The notes: a model not told the origin generated them from the sequence alone. DNA of 64,000 nucleotides from Paeniglutamicibacter sulfureus (GCF_039535115.1 NZ_BAAAWO010000001.1:1302001-1366000), one strand, 5' to 3'; shown: positions 1-8,826, counted from the first letter of the stretch. Translations and numbers: made by a program.

Positions 1-591
1 CTCGCCCCAGCCAAGCTCGGCGTAACATTCGTCCGAGGCCACGACAGCGCCCAGCGAGCGGGCGTCATCCACCAGCGCCTTGAGTTCGGCAGCGCCGCGG
101 ACGATGCCGGTGGGGTTGCCCGGGGAATTCACCCACACGAGCTTCACGCGCGCACGGTCGTCCTCAGAGAGCCCCGCCAGCGAATCGGCCGCGATGGAGT
201 CGGCGCCGGCCAATTGCGCACCGATGTCGTACGTCGGGTAGGCAACCAGCGGGCGGACCACCAGGTCGCCCGCCCCCAGGCCCAGGAGCAGCGGCAGCCA
301 GGCCACCAGTTCCTTGGAGCCGACGGTGGGCATGACGTCGTCCGTGGCCAGGCCACGCACGTCGCGGCGGCGCCCGAACCAATTCACGATGGCCTCGCGC
401 AGCTCCGGCGTGCCGTGGGTGGTGGGGTATCCCGGGGCGTTCGCGCTCTCGCGCAGTGCCCGGATGATGATTTCGGGTGTGGGGTCCACGGGGGTGCCGA
501 TGGAAAGGTTCACGGCACCGCCCTCGTGCTCGGCGGCGCGGGCCGCGTAGGGGGCAAGGGCGTTCCACGGGTAGTCAGGGAGCGTCAGCAT
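1..591 (-). CDS. dapC: succinyldiaminopimelate transaminase (DapC), 3'-truncated by window edge
   Basis: The first 197 codons of a class I/II PLP aminotransferase are present; the rest lies outside the window. The N-terminus begins MLTLPDYPWNALAPYA and the last visible residues include SDECYAELGWGE, the Asp/Tyr region that contacts the PLP ring in fold-type I aminotransferases. The PLP lysine would be beyond the edge. Actinobacteria commonly place dapC directly after the 7Fe ferredoxin gene, as here (11-nt gap), which is the main reason for choosing DapC over other aminotransferases. DapC converts N-succinyl-2-amino-6-ketopimelate to N-succinyl-LL-diaminopimelate in lysine and peptidoglycan synthesis. 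The specific substrate is inferred from context. Confidence 0.82.
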   Translation of the reverse strand, partial: MLTLPDYPWNALAPYAARAAEHEGGAVNLSIGTPVDPTPEIIIRALRESANAPGYPTTHGTPELREAIVNWFGRRRDVRGLATDDVMPTVGSKELVAWLPLLLGLGAGDLVVRPLVAYPTYDIGAQLAGADSIAADSLAGLSEDDRARVKLVWVNSPGNPTGIVRGAAELKALVDDARSLGAVVASDECYAELGWGE

Positions 592-602
592 GGTGGTGGC
601 GT

Positions 603-926
603 TCAGTCCTGGGCCTGGGGCGGAAGGACGGAAATGATGGGGTGGTCGATGCCCATGTTGCCCAGCTTGGCCGCGCCGCCCGGGGAACCGACCTCGTCGA
701 AGAACTCCACGTTGGCCTTGTAGTACTCGGCCCACTGGTCGGGGACATCGTCCTCGTAGTAAATGGCCTCCACCGGGCATACCGGTTCGCAGGCGCCGCA
801 GTCAACGCATTCATCGGGGTGGATGTACAGCGAGCGTTCGCCTTCGTAGATGCAATCCACGGGGCATTCCTCGATGCACGCCTTGTCTTTGACGTCGACG
901 CACGGCTGGGCGATGATGTAGGTCAC
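603..926 (-). CDS. fdxA: 7Fe-8S ferredoxin FdxA
   Basis: This 107-residue ferredoxin carries one [3Fe-4S] and one [4Fe-4S] cluster and serves as a soluble cytosolic electron carrier. The N-terminal half shows C-x7-C-x3-CP (residues 9-22) and then [12 protein letters not shown], the standard 4Fe motif. The C-terminal extension is typical of actinobacterial FdxA. The start is GTG at 926, preceded by AAGGAAGG about 10 nt upstream. It is followed by dapC and probably co-transcribed with it. Confidence 0.95.
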   Translation of the reverse strand: MTYIIAQPCVDVKDKACIEECPVDCIYEGERSLYIHPDECVDCGACEPVCPVEAIYYEDDVPDQWAEYYKANVEFFDEVGSPGGAAKLGNMGIDHPIISVLPPQAQD

Positions 927-1110
927 GGTACCCGGGGCCTTCCTTTACAACGGATCATGAACTGTCTGGTCATGCGGCACGCGGCTATGCATGCTCTCCA
1001 ATAGCTTAGTCCCGTTGGGGCCGCTTTGCCCGGTCGAACGGCACCCCCGCCATGAATGTGGCCTCGCACACATCCATCCCTGACTCACGGTGTCATGTTA
1101 CGCCCCGGCC

Positions 1111-1116
1111 TAGACT
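1111..1116 (+). promoter_or_regulatory. -10 box TAGACT, leaderless promoter for 1123 gene
   Basis: TAGACT ends 6 nt before the ATG at 1123, so transcription should begin at or next to the start codon. No Shine-Dalgarno sequence is present. No convincing -35 box is seen. Confidence 0.55.
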
Positions 1117-1122
1117 CAAGAC

Positions 1123-1365
1123 ATGGATCCGGATCTCTTCGCCACGATTCCCTCGGGCACCCGCGTGGTCATTCGCTATCGCCTGGCACCCGACGAGCAG
1201 GGAAGCGCCGGCGAGCGGCTGTCCGATGCCCTGGGAAACGTGCAGTCGGTGACCGAGACCCATGTGGTCCTCGAGACCCGCGGCGGTCCGGTGTCCATCG
1301 AACGCGCCCGGATTACCCACGCCAAGACGGTTCCTCCCCCGCCTGACCGGCGGCAGCGCCGTTGA
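1123..1365 (+). CDS. small SH3-like domain protein (Rv0428c N-domain-like)
   Basis: This 80-residue protein consists of a single predicted beta-barrel. The pattern GTRVVIRYRL, then SDALGNVQSVTETHVVLETRGGPVSIERARITHAKTVPPP (split here as separate motifs: a hydrophobic strand pair, a GGP turn and a final ITHAKxVPP strand), resembles the N-terminal SH3-like domain found fused to GNAT acetyltransferases of the Rv0428c type. Here no acetyltransferase domain follows; the protein stops after a short basic tail. The start is the leaderless ATG at 1123. The function is unknown and the family resemblance is from memory of the motif, so it is moderate evidence only. Confidence 0.7.
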   Translation: MDPDLFATIPSGTRVVIRYRLAPDEQGSAGERLSDALGNVQSVTETHVVLETRGGPVSIERARITHAKTVPPPPDRRQRR

Positions 1366-1429
1366 CAGCGCCCCCCGAAACACACACGCCGAGCGATTTG
1401 AAACATTCAATCAGTGGCGTGATTTCCCG

Positions 1430-1435
1430 TATGCT
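1430..1435 (+). promoter_or_regulatory. -10 box TATGCT, leaderless promoter for 1442 gene
   Basis: TATGCT ends 6 nt before the ATG at 1442, and there is no ribosome binding site in between. Confidence 0.55.
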
Positions 1436-1441
1436 TAAACC

Positions 1442-1957
1442 ATGGCCACAGATGAAGAAGTACAGGCCCGTGCCAGGGCGTTGAGCTCCCCGCTCCGCCT
1501 TCGCATCCTGCGACTTTGCTTGCACGAATCGCGCACCAACAAGGAAATAGCCGACATGCTGGACATCAATCCGGCGACGTCGCTGCACCATGTGCGCACG
1601 CTGCTCTCCAACGGATTCCTCGCCGCCGAGGAGACGCGCCGCGGCAACCGCGGCGCCAAGGAAGTGCCGTACCGAAGCACCAAGCTGTCGTGGGGCACCA
1701 AGCTGCCGGATGCCGCTCCGCTGCTCGTCGACACGTTCCTGCAGGAAATCGACGGACTGGCTCCGCAGGAAATCCAGGTCCTGCGCGTGGGCCTGAAGCT
1801 CAGCGAAAGCACCCAGAAGGAAATGATGTCACGCATCCATGCAGTGATCGAGGACTACGCCATGCGCGACTCGGATACCGACGGTGTGGCCACCTCGTTG
1901 TTCCTGGCACACCACCTGGATGTGAAGTCCGCCAAGAAGACCACCGGCGCGGCCTAA
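1442..1957 (+). CDS. ArsR-type winged-helix transcriptional regulator
   Basis: This 171-residue protein has an N-terminal winged helix-turn-helix (about residues 10-80): ALSSPLRLRILRLC, then TNKEIADMLDINPATSLHHVRTL as the HTH (two segments), followed by a wing with GNRGAKEVPYRST. The C-terminal half is helical and probably dimerises. It is a cytosolic DNA-binding repressor or activator. No cysteine pair or other metal-binding motif is visible, so the effector cannot be named. It stands alone, is leaderless, and is followed by a strong terminator. Confidence 0.85.
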   Translation: MATDEEVQARARALSSPLRLRILRLCLHESRTNKEIADMLDINPATSLHHVRTLLSNGFLAAEETRRGNRGAKEVPYRSTKLSWGTKLPDAAPLLVDTFLQEIDGLAPQEIQVLRVGLKLSESTQKEMMSRIHAVIEDYAMRDSDTDGVATSLFLAHHLDVKSAKKTTGAA

Positions 1958-1973
1958 CCCCCGCGCCAACCAA

Positions 1974-2013
1974 TGACAGGACCCCGCAGAGCGTGCTCTG
2001 CGGGGTCCTGTCA
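1974..2013. terminator. bidirectional hairpin terminator
   Basis: This is a perfect 19-bp inverted repeat (arms 1974-1992 and 1995-2013, TGACAGGACCCCGCAGAGC and its complement) with a 2-nt centre. It lies between the convergent regulator gene (ends 1957) and the membrane protein gene (ends 2066). Confidence 0.85.
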
Positions 2014-2065
2014 TATATGGCTTGGTGTTGCGTTGGGTGACGGCCTTATCGGCCAGCACCCGGGA

Positions 2066-2506
2066 TCAGCCGCGGGTACGTGTTGCGGCGCGCAATTGCC
2101 GGGAGACCAGCAGGATCGCCACGATGACCGGGACGATGATGCCGTACACCCACATGCCGCCGGCCAATGCCGGGCCCGGAAGCATCTTGAAGAACTGGGT
2201 CGAGACGATCATCTGGTTGTTCGTGTCGGTCGAGATCAATGCCACGAACACGTAGGTCGCCAGCCCGGCCAGCGCACTGACCCACAGCTTGCCGCGCAGC
2301 AGGCCCACCCAGTAGACCAGGGCGCCCGTCAGCAGCAGGGCCAATGCGGCGCCCCAGGGAATCGGCACGTCTCCCGCATAGCCCAACGAGGCATGAAGGA
2401 TGGTTCCCACCACGGCGGCAAGCGCCCCGGCCGCCAAAGCGGCCAGGACGCTGCCCAAGGTGGAGGCGGTTAGCCCTGGTGCCTTGTTAGGACTTTGCCC
2501 GGGCAC
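2066..2506 (-). CDS. four-helix integral membrane protein, unknown function
   Basis: This 146-residue protein has four predicted membrane segments, roughly residues 17-40, 50-70, 75-92 and 118-136, and a short basic C-terminus. The region between helices 3 and 4 carries the only polar loop (STDTNNQ). No catalytic motif is recognised. Its start overlaps the 3' end of typA by 20 nt, so it is probably translated from the typA transcript. Confidence 0.8.
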   Translation of the reverse strand: MPGQSPNKAPGLTASTLGSVLAALAAGALAAVVGTILHASLGYAGDVPIPWGAALALLLTGALVYWVGLLRGKLWVSALAGLATYVFVALISTDTNNQMIVSTQFFKMLPGPALAGGMWVYGIIVPVIVAILLVSRQLRAATRTRG

Positions 2507-4397
2507 GGTTAGACTTCGCGCGGTCGCCGGCGTTCAGGATGAGCTTGCGGATACGGATCGCATCCGGGGTAACCTCAACGCATTCGTCCTCACGGGCGAA
2601 TTCGAGGGACTCTTCCAGAGTCAGGTTGCGCGGCGGGGTCATGTTCTCGAAGGTATCCGAGGAAGCTGCACGCATGTTGGTGAGCTGCTTTTCCTTGGTG
2701 ATGTTCACGTCCATGTCATCGGCGCGTGAGTTCTCGCCAACGATCATGCCCTCGTAGACCTCGGAGGTCGGCTGCACGAAGAAGGACATGCGTTCCTGCA
2801 GCTTGATCATCGCGAACGGGGTGACGACGCCGGAACGGTCAGCCACGATCGAACCGTTGATGCGGTATTCGATCGGACCGGCCCACGGCTCGTAGCCCTC
2901 GGCCAACGAAGCGGCAATGCCTGCACCGCGGGTGTCGGTGAGGAAGCGGGTGCGGAAGCCAATCAGGCCACGTGCCGGAACCATGAACTCCATGCGGCAC
3001 CAGCCGGTACCGTGGTTGGCCATGTTGGTCATGCGGCCCTTGCGGGCTGCCATCAGCTGGGTCACGGCGCCGAGGTATTCCTCGGGTACGTCGATGGTCA
3101 TGTGCTCCATCGGCTCGTGCAGCTTGCCGTCGATCATCTTGGTAACAACCTGCGGCTTGCCGACGGTCAGCTCGAAGCCTTCACGACGCATCTGCTCAAC
3201 GAGAATGGCCAGTGCCAATTCGCCACGGCCCTGGACTTCCCAGGCATCCGGGCGCTCGGTCGGAAGGATGTTCAGCGAAACGTTGCCGATCAGTTCCTTG
3301 TCAAGACGGTCCTTGACCTGGCGCGCGGTGACCTTGGCACCCTTGACCTTGCCGGCCAGCGGCGAGGTGTTGATACCGATGGTCATCGAGATTGCCGGCG
3401 GGTCCACGGTGATCAGCGGCAGCGGCTTCGGGTTTTCGATGTCGGTGAGGGTCTCGCCGATCATGATGTCTTCGATGCCGGCAACTGCGACGATCTCGCC
3501 CGGTCCAGCGGACTCCGCCGGGACGCGGGTCAGGCCCTTGGTGGCCAGCAGTTCGGTGATCTTCACGGTCTTGAGCTCGCCGTCCTGGCGGGCCCAGGCA
3601 ACCTGCTGGCCCTTGCGCAGGGTGCCGTTGAAGATGCGCATCAGCGCCAGGCGACCCAGGAACGGGGAGGCGTCAAGGTTGGTGACGTGTGCCTGAAGGA
3701 CTTCGCCCTCGGTGTAGGTCGGGGCCGGAACGTGCTTGATGATGGTCTCGAACAGCGGCTCGAGGTCCTCGTTGTCCGGCATGGTGCCGTCGGCGGGCTG
3801 GTTCACCGAGGCGAAACCGGCCTTGCCCGAGGCGAAGACGACCGGGACGTTGAGGATCTTGTCCAGGTCCAGGTCCGGAGCTTCGTCTGCCAGGTCGGAG
3901 GCCAGGCCCAGGAGCAGGTCCATGGAATCGGAGACGACGCCGTCGATGCGTGCATCGGGACGGTCGGTCTTGTTGACCACGATGATGACGGGCAGGTTGG
4001 CAACGAGTGCCTTACGCAGCACGAAGCGGGTCTGCGGCAGCGGACCCTCGGAAGCATCGACCAAAAGGACGACGCCGTCAACCATCGACAGGCCGCGCTC
4101 GACCTCGCCACCGAAGTCGGCGTGGCCGGGGGTGTCGATGATGTTCATGGTCATCTTGTGGCCGTTGGCGGCCGGACCGTCGTAGAACACGGTGGTGTTC
4201 TTGGCCAGGATGGTGATGCCCTTTTCGCGTTCCAGCTCGCCAGAGTCCATCACGCGGTCTTCGGTTTCACCGTGGCTGTCGAATGCACCGGTCTGCTGGA
4301 GCATTGCGTTGACCAAGGTGGTCTTGCCGTGGTCAACGTGCGCAACGATGGCTACGTTGCGCAGGTCTTCACGAGCGATGATGGTGGTATCTGACAT
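2487..4397 (-). CDS. typA: ribosome-associated GTPase TypA/BipA
   Basis: This 636-residue translational GTPase is of normal family length. The G domain shows VAHVDHGKTTLV (G1), GITI (G2), DTPGHADFGGEV (G3), NKTD (G4) and a G5 region, followed by EF-G-like domains III/V and the BipA-specific C-terminal domain with HGTGWCRMEF and PARGLIGFRTRF. TypA acts in 50S assembly and stress or cold adaptation. The start at 4397 (MSDTTIIARED) is chosen over an in-frame upstream start because homologues begin here and because AGAAGAAGTGAG precedes it. Confidence 0.95.
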   Translation of the reverse strand: MSDTTIIAREDLRNVAIVAHVDHGKTTLVNAMLQQTGAFDSHGETEDRVMDSGELEREKGITILAKNTTVFYDGPAANGHKMTMNIIDTPGHADFGGEVERGLSMVDGVVLLVDASEGPLPQTRFVLRKALVANLPVIIVVNKTDRPDARIDGVVSDSMDLLLGLASDLADEAPDLDLDKILNVPVVFASGKAGFASVNQPADGTMPDNEDLEPLFETIIKHVPAPTYTEGEVLQAHVTNLDASPFLGRLALMRIFNGTLRKGQQVAWARQDGELKTVKITELLATKGLTRVPAESAGPGEIVAVAGIEDIMIGETLTDIENPKPLPLITVDPPAISMTIGINTSPLAGKVKGAKVTARQVKDRLDKELIGNVSLNILPTERPDAWEVQGRGELALAILVEQMRREGFELTVGKPQVVTKMIDGKLHEPMEHMTIDVPEEYLGAVTQLMAARKGRMTNMANHGTGWCRMEFMVPARGLIGFRTRFLTDTRGAGIAASLAEGYEPWAGPIEYRINGSIVADRSGVVTPFAMIKLQERMSFFVQPTSEVYEGMIVGENSRADDMDVNITKEKQLTNMRAASSDTFENMTPPRNLTLEESLEFAREDECVEVTPDAIRIRKLILNAGDRAKSNRARAKS

Positions 4398-4647
4398 GCG
4401 AAAAGGCTCACTTCTTCTAGAGAATTTGGGTCTCGGGGGTCGGGGCCACGACTGACCCAATTAACCATTCTAGTCCTAATGGGAAACCTGGTGTTAAACG
4501 TGCCTTATCTCACGCATGAACACTTGCTGGCGGGGCGCCGGGAGCTCCCCGCCCACAGCGTCCACGCAGCAAAGATTCACGCCTGATCCCACCGGAATAT
4601 CGGTCCTGCGGCAACGCGCGATGCGGGGGTGTCCCCCGGCAACAAGA

Positions 4648-4679
4648 AGGGCGGTCCCGTGGATACCCAGGACCGCCCT
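4648..4679 (-). terminator. hairpin terminator of the channel gene
   Basis: The arms AGGGCGGTCC (4648-4657) and GGACCGCCCT (4670-4679) lie 50 nt past the stop codon of the mechanosensitive-channel gene, in the gap before typA's promoter. Confidence 0.75.
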
Positions 4680-4728
4680 GCCGTTCGCAACACCGCGTAC
4701 CGGCGTCGCTGTTAGTAGTTGTCGGCGC

Positions 4729-5937
4729 CTAACCCAGCGGGTTCACCGGCCCGGCATGTGCCGGCGGTGCCGGAGGCGGCTGCTTGTGTTCCAACTTCTC
4801 CAGTGCCTTAGCTGCCGCATTGCGTCCACCCAGGCCGAATGCGAGGGCCGCGGCCAGTGCGCCGCCGATCACCACTGCGCCAAAGGCCATGTTGATGATG
4901 GAATCCGCAATGCCCATGTACTTCAGGCCCATGGCGATGAAGAGCGCAATCGTTGCCCACCGGATCACTGTCGCCGCCGTTCCCGGACCGACGATCGAGA
5001 CGACGATGTTGGCGATCAGGAATCCTGCGGCGATGATCAGAGCGCCGAAGAGCACGTTGCCGCCAAGTGCCAAAATGTCGTTGAGGATGTTGGTGACTTC
5101 GGGGAAGTTCAGCTGACGTGCCGCCATGATGCCGAAGAACAGCATGATGGCGATCTTCACCAGTAGCGCGATGATGCCCGAGGCGCTCTTGTCGGCGGGA
5201 ACGATCCCCCACTTGTGCACAACCGAATCGGTGCCGATTCCCTGCAACGTGCTTTCCAGGATCGTGCCGACAAACTTTGCGATGACGTAACCAATGGCCA
5301 GCAGGATCAGCGCGGCGATGATTTGCGGGATCGCGCTCATGATCATGGTCAGCATCTGCTGGGCCGGATCGGAGATTGCGGCGATGCCCAGCACCTGCAG
5401 CGCGCTGATGCCCACCACAATGATGATGATCGCGAAAAGCAGGTTTCCGATGATGGAAATGATCTTGGCGTTCTGTTGATGAGTGGCAACGGGATCGACT
5501 TCAGGCTGTCCCTTCTTGAACCTGGCAGTCAGCCTGCTGAAATCAACAGCGCCCAAAGCCGTGGTCACCAGCTGCCGCACAATCTTGGCGATCATGTAGC
5601 CGATGAAGAAGATGATGCCCGCACCGATGAGGTTCGGGATGAAGGCCATGACCTTGCCCAGCAGATCTTGAACCGGCGACAGGACCTCGGTAAGGGCGAA
5701 GACCTGCAAGATGGCGACCAGTCCAAAGAGCCAGATGATCAGTCCCGCAACCTTGCCCAGTGATTCCCCAAGTTGTTGCCCGTCATTCCCCTGACGTTGC
5801 AACCCCTTTACCCGCCCCACGAGTTTTCCAATGACCCACTTGACCAACTTGGCCAATAGCCAAGTCACCAGCAGGATTATTACGGCGATGGCGACCTTCT
5901 GCGCCATACCCGCCCAATCGAAACTTTCCATGTTCAT
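4729..5937 (-). CDS. CmpX-like mechanosensitive channel family membrane protein
   Basis: This 402-residue membrane protein has repeated amphipathic helix pairs of the kind SPVQDLLGKVMAFIPNLIGA followed by GIIFFIGYMIAKIVRQLV, seen again at SDPAQQMLTMIMSAIPQIIA with IGYVIAKFVG and at NILNDILALGGNVLFGALII. This internally repeated TM-helix arrangement defines the CmpX/conserved TM-helix proteins related to MscS. The C-terminus is a Gly/Ala-rich helix, a GGRNAAAKALEKL segment and a Pro-rich tail. It probably acts at the cytoplasmic membrane in osmotic or stress adaptation. No canonical MscS beta-domain is present, so gating function is inferred. Confidence 0.8.
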   Translation of the reverse strand: MNMESFDWAGMAQKVAIAVIILLVTWLLAKLVKWVIGKLVGRVKGLQRQGNDGQQLGESLGKVAGLIIWLFGLVAILQVFALTEVLSPVQDLLGKVMAFIPNLIGAGIIFFIGYMIAKIVRQLVTTALGAVDFSRLTARFKKGQPEVDPVATHQQNAKIISIIGNLLFAIIIIVVGISALQVLGIAAISDPAQQMLTMIMSAIPQIIAALILLAIGYVIAKFVGTILESTLQGIGTDSVVHKWGIVPADKSASGIIALLVKIAIMLFFGIMAARQLNFPEVTNILNDILALGGNVLFGALIIAAGFLIANIVVSIVGPGTAATVIRWATIALFIAMGLKYMGIADSIINMAFGAVVIGGALAAALAFGLGGRNAAAKALEKLEHKQPPPAPPAHAGPVNPLG

Positions 5938-6592
5938 GAGAAATCCTTCACTTGGTGGAAATGTACCTGAGAACCGCTGTCCTTTCCGATTAGTGTTCTG
6001 ACTATAGGAAACATGCTTGGTGGCACTAAAACAACCAATGATTGCACCGGGGTCGCTGCGGTTTTAGCGGGTCCAAGCGATCAGTGATGCGGAATCGCCA
6101 TAATTGGAGGCACCGCACGCAGCAGATGCTGCTTGCGGTATCCAGACCGTGACGAATCGAGTGTTTTTTGAATCGGAATTTGCCATCCGCCGGCCACCCG
6201 ACAAGTTCTCTTGATCCAAGGACCCCACGCCCGCAATAAACCTGCTCCGTTCCGTGGAAAGCTCCACATGGACCGAGGCACTCAATGCACGGGCAGGTCA
6301 ATTGCCACGCCCGCGTGCGGCCTCACTGCAATGGAGCAGTATCCCCGAAATTGTTGAAGTTCCGAATGCTGGGCCCCCTCCCCGCAGTGTTACCCACCGG
6401 CCGAAAAACTGATCAACGTTTTCGGAGCTCGACTCGGATCCCGAGGTCGCGAGATACCTTGGCGCAGGACGCGCGAAAACGTGACGACATCAAGGGCCTA
6501 CATCTGAACGGAATAGCTGCAGCTGGCCACCAAGTTGGTGACACTCTGCTTCTGGGCTGGGTTCGTCGACGGCGGGTGGATAGGCTGGGTAA
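5938..6592. other. 655-nt region without a convincing gene
   Basis: The first about 60 nt hold the promoter and leader of the channel gene. The remainder is less GC-rich than its neighbours. Only short frames with poor starts occur, on both strands. A hairpin with CCGCA/TGCGG and GCAGCA/TGCTGC arms lies near 6113-6138. It may be degraded coding sequence or an undetected RNA; I see no proof for either. Confidence 0.5.
6581..6586 (+). promoter_or_regulatory. -10 box TAGGCT, leaderless promoter for 6593 gene
   Basis: TAGGCT ends 6 nt before the ATG at 6593, with no ribosome binding site between. It probably drives the three-gene operon 6593-8638. Confidence 0.55.
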
Positions 6593-7285
6593 ATGGCGAC
6601 AGTTATTCTCGTGCGGCACGGCCGCTCCACCGCCAACGCGACCGGACTGCTGGCAGGTCGGGCAGTCGGCGTCGGCTTGGACCAGATCGGGCGGGACCAG
6701 GCGACCCTGACCGGAGAACGGCTCGCACCCGTGCCATTGGTTGGGGTGGTGTCGAGCCCTCTTGAGCGTTGTCGGCAGACCGCCCAGTTCATCCTTGATC
6801 GCCAGACCGGCGAGCCGTACGCGCCAGTCGACCTCGATCTCACAGAGTGCGACTACGGCCAGTGGCAGGGCCGTATGCTCAGTGATCTCGAGACCGAGGA
6901 TTTGTGGCCGGCTGTCCAGTCGCAGCCGTCCTCCGTCGTCTTTCCGGGCGGTGAATCCCTGGCCGCGATGCAGGCCAGGTCAGTGGCAGCGATTCGACGC
7001 CACGATGCAGCATTCGAAGCCGAGCACGGGCCAGGGGCCGTGTGGGCGGCAGTGAGTCACGGTGACATCATCAAGTCGATCCTTGCTGACGCGCTCGGCA
7101 TGCACCTTGACCTGTTTCAGCGTATCAACGTGGGTCCCGCCTCCATATCGATCGTGCGCTACGGCGCTAGTCGGCCGAGTGTCTACGCGACAAACACCGA
7201 TGCGGGTGATCTGTCATGGTTGTCGAACGGCATCCGCTCTGGCGATGCGCCGGTGGGCGGCGGCGCAGGGCACAAGGCGCCATGA
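6593..7285 (+). CDS. histidine phosphatase family protein (MSMEG_4193 type)
   Basis: This 230-residue phosphoglycerate-mutase-fold phosphatase shows the catalytic LVRHGRSTAN at residues 6-15 (phospho-accepting His), SSPLERCRQT, LTECDYGQWQG with the acid/base Glu, and VSHGDIIKS with the second His. It belongs to the actinobacterial subfamily encoded beside DUF3090 and SCO1664-type proteins. The substrate is unknown. It is the first gene of a three-gene operon, 25 nt before the next start. Confidence 0.9.
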   Translation: MATVILVRHGRSTANATGLLAGRAVGVGLDQIGRDQATLTGERLAPVPLVGVVSSPLERCRQTAQFILDRQTGEPYAPVDLDLTECDYGQWQGRMLSDLETEDLWPAVQSQPSSVVFPGGESLAAMQARSVAAIRRHDAAFEAEHGPGAVWAAVSHGDIIKSILADALGMHLDLFQRINVGPASISIVRYGASRPSVYATNTDAGDLSWLSNGIRSGDAPVGGGAGHKAP

Positions 7286-7297
7286 GGCTCATGGGCC

Positions 7298-7303
7298 TAG
7301 AAT
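7298..7303 (+). promoter_or_regulatory. -10 box TAGAAT, possible internal leaderless promoter
   Basis: TAGAAT ends 7 nt before the ATG at 7311. An internal promoter here would let the DUF3090 and SCO1664 genes be expressed without the phosphatase gene. Confidence 0.45.
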
Positions 7304-7310
7304 GACTGAT

Positions 7311-7871
7311 ATGCCCACAAGTGTTCACGATTTTTTCTGGCCTGATCGGGTCGTCGTTGGCGCCATTGGCGTGCCGGGGGCGCGTACGTTCTACCTGCAG
7401 GTGCGCGCACGGAAGCAGGTCGTGAGTATTGCCATGGAGAAACAGCAGTCCGCATTGCTCGCGGAGAAGATCGACGAAATTCTCGACCAGCTCATCACCG
7501 TCGAGGGCAACCGCTTCAGCGTTCCCACGGGTACTCCCGTTGAACTTGTCGACAACGACCCGCTCGAGGCCGTTGCGGAGCAGTTTCGCACCGGGGCCAT
7601 GAGCTTGGGATGGGACCCAACCACGGCCCAGATCGTCATTGAGGCCCACCCCATCACCGATGACGGTCCCGATGCCGATGACAACGACGAAGCGCTTCAG
7701 GAGGACGGGGGCAACGAGACCGAAATGCTGCGCGTGCGAATGCCGGTCGGCACCGCCCGCGCATTCGCCAAGCGCACCCGCGAGATCGTGGGTGCTGGGC
7801 GTCCCATGTGCCCGCTCTGCGGATATCCCGTGGACGCTGATGGACACACCTGCACCCTTCCCGAAGTCTGA
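7311..7871 (+). CDS. DUF3090 family protein
   Basis: This 186-residue protein starts MPTSVHDFFWPDRVVVGAIG, followed by GARTFYLQVRARKQVVSIAMEKQQ (broken here into two segments of a beta sheet), the pattern of DUF3090. The C-terminus holds a zinc-ribbon-like RPMCPLCGYPVDADGHTC. ATG 7302 is an alternative start, but ATG 7311 fits both the conserved N-terminus and the leaderless promoter. The biochemical role is unknown. Its stop overlaps the next start (TGATG), so translation is coupled. Confidence 0.88.
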   Translation: MPTSVHDFFWPDRVVVGAIGVPGARTFYLQVRARKQVVSIAMEKQQSALLAEKIDEILDQLITVEGNRFSVPTGTPVELVDNDPLEAVAEQFRTGAMSLGWDPTTAQIVIEAHPITDDGPDADDNDEALQEDGGNETEMLRVRMPVGTARAFAKRTREIVGAGRPMCPLCGYPVDADGHTCTLPEV

Positions 7872-8638
7872 TGCCAACACCTGACCTAGTGGCCGCCGAG
7901 CTGACGCTCACCGGCCGTATCACGACGGCTTCAAACGCCACGTTTCTCGGCAGCATCGGCGACGTGGCGGTCGTCTATAAGCCGATGGCAGGCGAAAGTC
8001 CGCTGTGGGATTTTCCCCGGGGAACGCTTGCCCACCGGGAGGTGGCCGCCTACCTGGTCTCTCAGGCCTTCGGCTGGGGCGTCGTGCCCCACACCTGGCT
8101 GCGCGATGGTCCGCTGGGCGAAGGAATGGTGCAGCTCTGGCAGGAGCAGGATCCCGCCCAAAACGCCGTGAACCTGATCGCGGCGGACCACATGCCGGAG
8201 ACTGGTTGGAAACACGTTCTCCAGGGACGAGATGAGGACGGACGGATGGTCGCCCTCGTTCACGAAGACTCGCCGGCGCTCAGACGCATGGCGGTGTTCG
8301 ACGTCATCGTCAACAACGCCGACCGCAAAGGCGACCACATCCTTGCCATGACTGACGGACACCGGCACGGCGTGGACCACGGGCTCACCTTTCACCGTGA
8401 CCACAAGCTGCGCACGGTGCTGTGGGGATGGCTGGGAGACGCCCTGACCGCCGACGAAGTAGACGGCATAGATCGCGTCAGCGAAGGACTGCACGGGGAT
8501 CTGGGCCGAAACCTGGCGGACTTGCTCAGCGCCGAAGAAATCGCATCGCTCGCCGCGCGCTGCGACCGGTTGCGCTCGGCAGGTCGGTTTCCGGCTCCGA
8601 GTGGTGAGATGTCGGCGGTACCCTGGCCGCTGTTCTAA
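7871..8638 (+). CDS. SCO1664 family protein (PI3/4-kinase-like fold)
   Basis: This 255-residue protein belongs to the family always found beside the phosphatase and DUF3090 genes. Motifs are VAVVYKPMAGE (a nucleotide-binding-like lysine), WDFPRGTLAHREVAAYL, MAVFDVIVNNADRKGDHIL and HGVDHGLTFH, which resemble the Lys, catalytic Asp/Asn and metal-binding Asp of PI3/4-kinase-like and HipA-like kinases. The kinase assignment is inference. In many actinobacteria the trio precedes mshC (mycothiol synthesis); here the next chromosomal gene past the inserted element is ychF. Confidence 0.88.
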   Translation: MPTPDLVAAELTLTGRITTASNATFLGSIGDVAVVYKPMAGESPLWDFPRGTLAHREVAAYLVSQAFGWGVVPHTWLRDGPLGEGMVQLWQEQDPAQNAVNLIAADHMPETGWKHVLQGRDEDGRMVALVHEDSPALRRMAVFDVIVNNADRKGDHILAMTDGHRHGVDHGLTFHRDHKLRTVLWGWLGDALTADEVDGIDRVSEGLHGDLGRNLADLLSAEEIASLAARCDRLRSAGRFPAPSGEMSAVPWPLF

Positions 8639-8778
8639 GAGACGGCTACTGGCCGGCGAGCGGCGAAGCCGATCAAGTTGCCGAACTGCCTCCATACCAA
8701 TGCTTCCAACGGGCGCGGTTCCCCCGGCGGAATGTGAAGAGCCACCGGGCATCCGTTGTTCTCGGGCAAACGCAGAAA

Positions 8779-8808
8779 CGGCCCCGCTTGTCGAAACAAG
8801 TGGGGCCG
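8779..8808 (-). terminator. original ychF terminator, now stranded from ychF
   Basis: The arms CGGCCCCGCTTGT (8779-8791) and ACAAGTGGGGCCG (8796-8808) form a 13-bp stem with a CGAA loop. On the minus strand it follows the displaced native ychF stop codon (8827-8829) by about 20 nt and is followed by a T-rich stretch. Before integration it would have ended the ychF transcript. Confidence 0.75.
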
Positions 8809-8826
8809 CATCAGAAACACGAGCTC

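Noticed and set aside
3012..4394. Long frame antisense to typA
   Set aside because: typA is complete and conserved. The antisense product is compositional only.
8639..8826. tRNA gene as integration target
   Set aside because: No cloverleaf or T-loop sequence is present. The matching cores lie in the 3' end of ychF instead.
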